Positions 63,211 to 64,000 of a stretch of 64,000 bases of DNA are shown here, piece by piece. The translations under genes and the position numbers were made by a program. Source of the stretch: Azospirillum lipoferum (lineage in GTDB: Bacteria; Pseudomonadota; Alphaproteobacteria; Azospirillales; Azospirillaceae); assembly GCF_024170005.1 (NCBI RefSeq), contig NZ_JALJXJ010000010.1, positions 186,001-250,000 of the forward strand. The letters are read 5' to 3'. Below the pieces are notes generated by a model, which searched no databases, was not told where the DNA came from, and saw nothing but the letters and a program-made list of their open reading frames with translations. Every line of letters begins with the position of its first letter. Position 1 is the stretch's first letter.

Positions 63211-64000
63211 ATGAACATTCACGAATATCAGGCCAAGGATCTGCTGCGGGGGTACGGCGTCGCCGTTCCGCGCGGTGGCGTGGCCTTCACCCCGGAAGAG
63301 GCTGCATCGGTCGCCCGCGAACTCGGCGGTCCGGTCTGGGTGGTGAAGTCGCAGATCCATGCCGGCGGCCGCGGCGCCGGCCGGTTCCAGGACAATCCGG
63401 GCGGCAAGGGCGGTGTCCGCGTCGTCAAGTCGGTCGAGGAGGTCGCCTCCAACGCCGCCGAGATGCTCAATCACGTCCTGGTGACCAAGCAGACCGGCCC
63501 GGCAGGCAAGGAGGTCAAGCGCCTCTATGTCGAGGAAGGCGCGGACATCAAGCGTGAGCTGTATCTCGGCCTGCTGACCGACCGCGCCACCGGCCGCGTC
63601 ACCATCATCGCCTCGACCGAAGGCGGCATGGAGATCGAGGAGGTCGCCCACAACACACCCGAGAAGATCGTCAAGGTCGCCGTCGACCCGGCCACCGGCA
63701 TCCAGGGCTACCACACCCGCAAGGTCGCCTTCGCTCTGGGCCTGGAAGGCAAGCAGGTCGGCGCCGCCGCCAAGTTCATCCAGGCCGCCTACAAGGCCTT
63801 CGTCGATCTGGACTGCGCCATCGTCGAGATCAACCCGCTGATCGTCACCGGCTCGGGCGACATCCTGGCACTCGACGCCAAGATGAACTTCGACGACAAC
63901 GCCCTGTTCCGCCACAAGGATGTCGCCGCCCTGCGCGACGAGGCGGAAGAGGACCCGGCGGAGATCGAAGCTGCCAAGCACGAGCTGAACTACGTCAAGC
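63211..64000 (+). CDS. sucC: succinyl-CoA synthetase subunit beta (partial, runs off window)
   Basis: The first 263 residues of an ATP-grasp CoA ligase beta subunit: MNIHEYQAKDLL, VVKSQIHAGGRG, LVTKQTGP, ASTEGGMEIEEVA, VEINPLIVTGSGDILALDAKMNFDDNALFRH. After HAGGRG there is an insertion of about eight residues (AGRFQDNPGG region) compared with E. coli SucC, which I believe also occurs in some other alphaproteobacterial SucC proteins. Related malate-CoA ligase (MtkA) is an alternative. It lies 250 bp after frc, behind a stem-loop, so it is probably a separate unit. Confidence 0.88.
   Translation, partial: MNIHEYQAKDLLRGYGVAVPRGGVAFTPEEAASVARELGGPVWVVKSQIHAGGRGAGRFQDNPGGKGGVRVVKSVEEVASNAAEMLNHVLVTKQTGPAGKEVKRLYVEEGADIKRELYLGLLTDRATGRVTIIASTEGGMEIEEVAHNTPEKIVKVAVDPATGIQGYHTRKVAFALGLEGKQVGAAAKFIQAAYKAFVDLDCAIVEINPLIVTGSGDILALDAKMNFDDNALFRHKDVAALRDEAEEDPAEIEAAKHELNYVK

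Overview
This GC-rich window looks like chromosomal DNA of an alphaproteobacterium, most probably Azospirillum or a close relative in the Rhodospirillales. This is inferred from the flavour of the proteins (chemotaxis cluster, glmU-glmS pair, split PntA, oxalate and ureide genes), not from a marker gene. Coding density is high and long spurious antisense frames are common. I see no insertion sequence, prophage, CRISPR array or rRNA. There is one tRNA gene, tRNA-Val(CAC) at 31184-31258.

Layout. 1-14.8 kb is an accessory, transport-rich stretch: the start of a Tat-exported protein coupled to an M20 peptidase with a divergent GntR regulator; an SDR; a fosmidomycin-resistance-like MFS carrier with a divergent LysR; a lipoprotein plus DUF6683 pair; and an efflux locus in which SDR-MATE-TetR-TetR run leftward and an RND adaptor-pump pair runs rightward. 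A long operator-like palindrome sits between the two arms, and a related copy sits in front of the first TetR gene. 14.9-24.9 kb is one chemotaxis operon: STAS, cheY, cheA, cheW, MCP, cheW, cheR, cheB, and a soluble MCP-like protein. 25-33.3 kb is mostly housekeeping: glmS, glmU, gph, a DUF3108 protein, tRNA-Val, panC and an orphan fliL-like gene.

33.3-64 kb is the most coherent part: genes for oxalate, glyoxylate and purine-ureide metabolism. Two oxalate/formate-antiporter-like MFS carriers could import oxalate. Frc (61686) would activate it to oxalyl-CoA. Oxc (59877) would decarboxylate oxalyl-CoA to formyl-CoA. A PanE-like reductase (45346-46377) is a good candidate for NADPH-dependent oxalyl-CoA reductase making glyoxylate; downstream on the same strand lie a CBS protein and a complete PntA1-PntA2-PntB transhydrogenase that could supply the NADPH. 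HIU hydrolase, OHCU decarboxylase and PuuE allantoinase form a second, ureide branch that can end in glyoxylate. Glyoxylate carboligase (54167) would condense glyoxylate to tartronate semialdehyde, and pyruvate kinase (36570) fits the lower end of the glycerate route. Tartronate semialdehyde reductase and glycerate kinase are not seen here.

Two paralogous FCD-type GntR regulators (35836 and 59144) sit in this region. A palindrome of the form TGGTATACCA recurs in the promoters of many of these genes, and a 28-bp version is present twice with 26 of 28 identities, in front of the second antiporter and in front of gntR2-oxc-frc. This suggests an oxalate regulon that also takes in two CBS proteins, a GNAT protein, a 73-residue membrane protein and the transhydrogenase. 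Other oddities are a PPDK lacking its pyruvate/PEP barrel, translationally coupled to a lone NAD-binding half of a hydroxyisobutyrate-dehydrogenase-type protein, and the shared TetR-type operators of the efflux locus.
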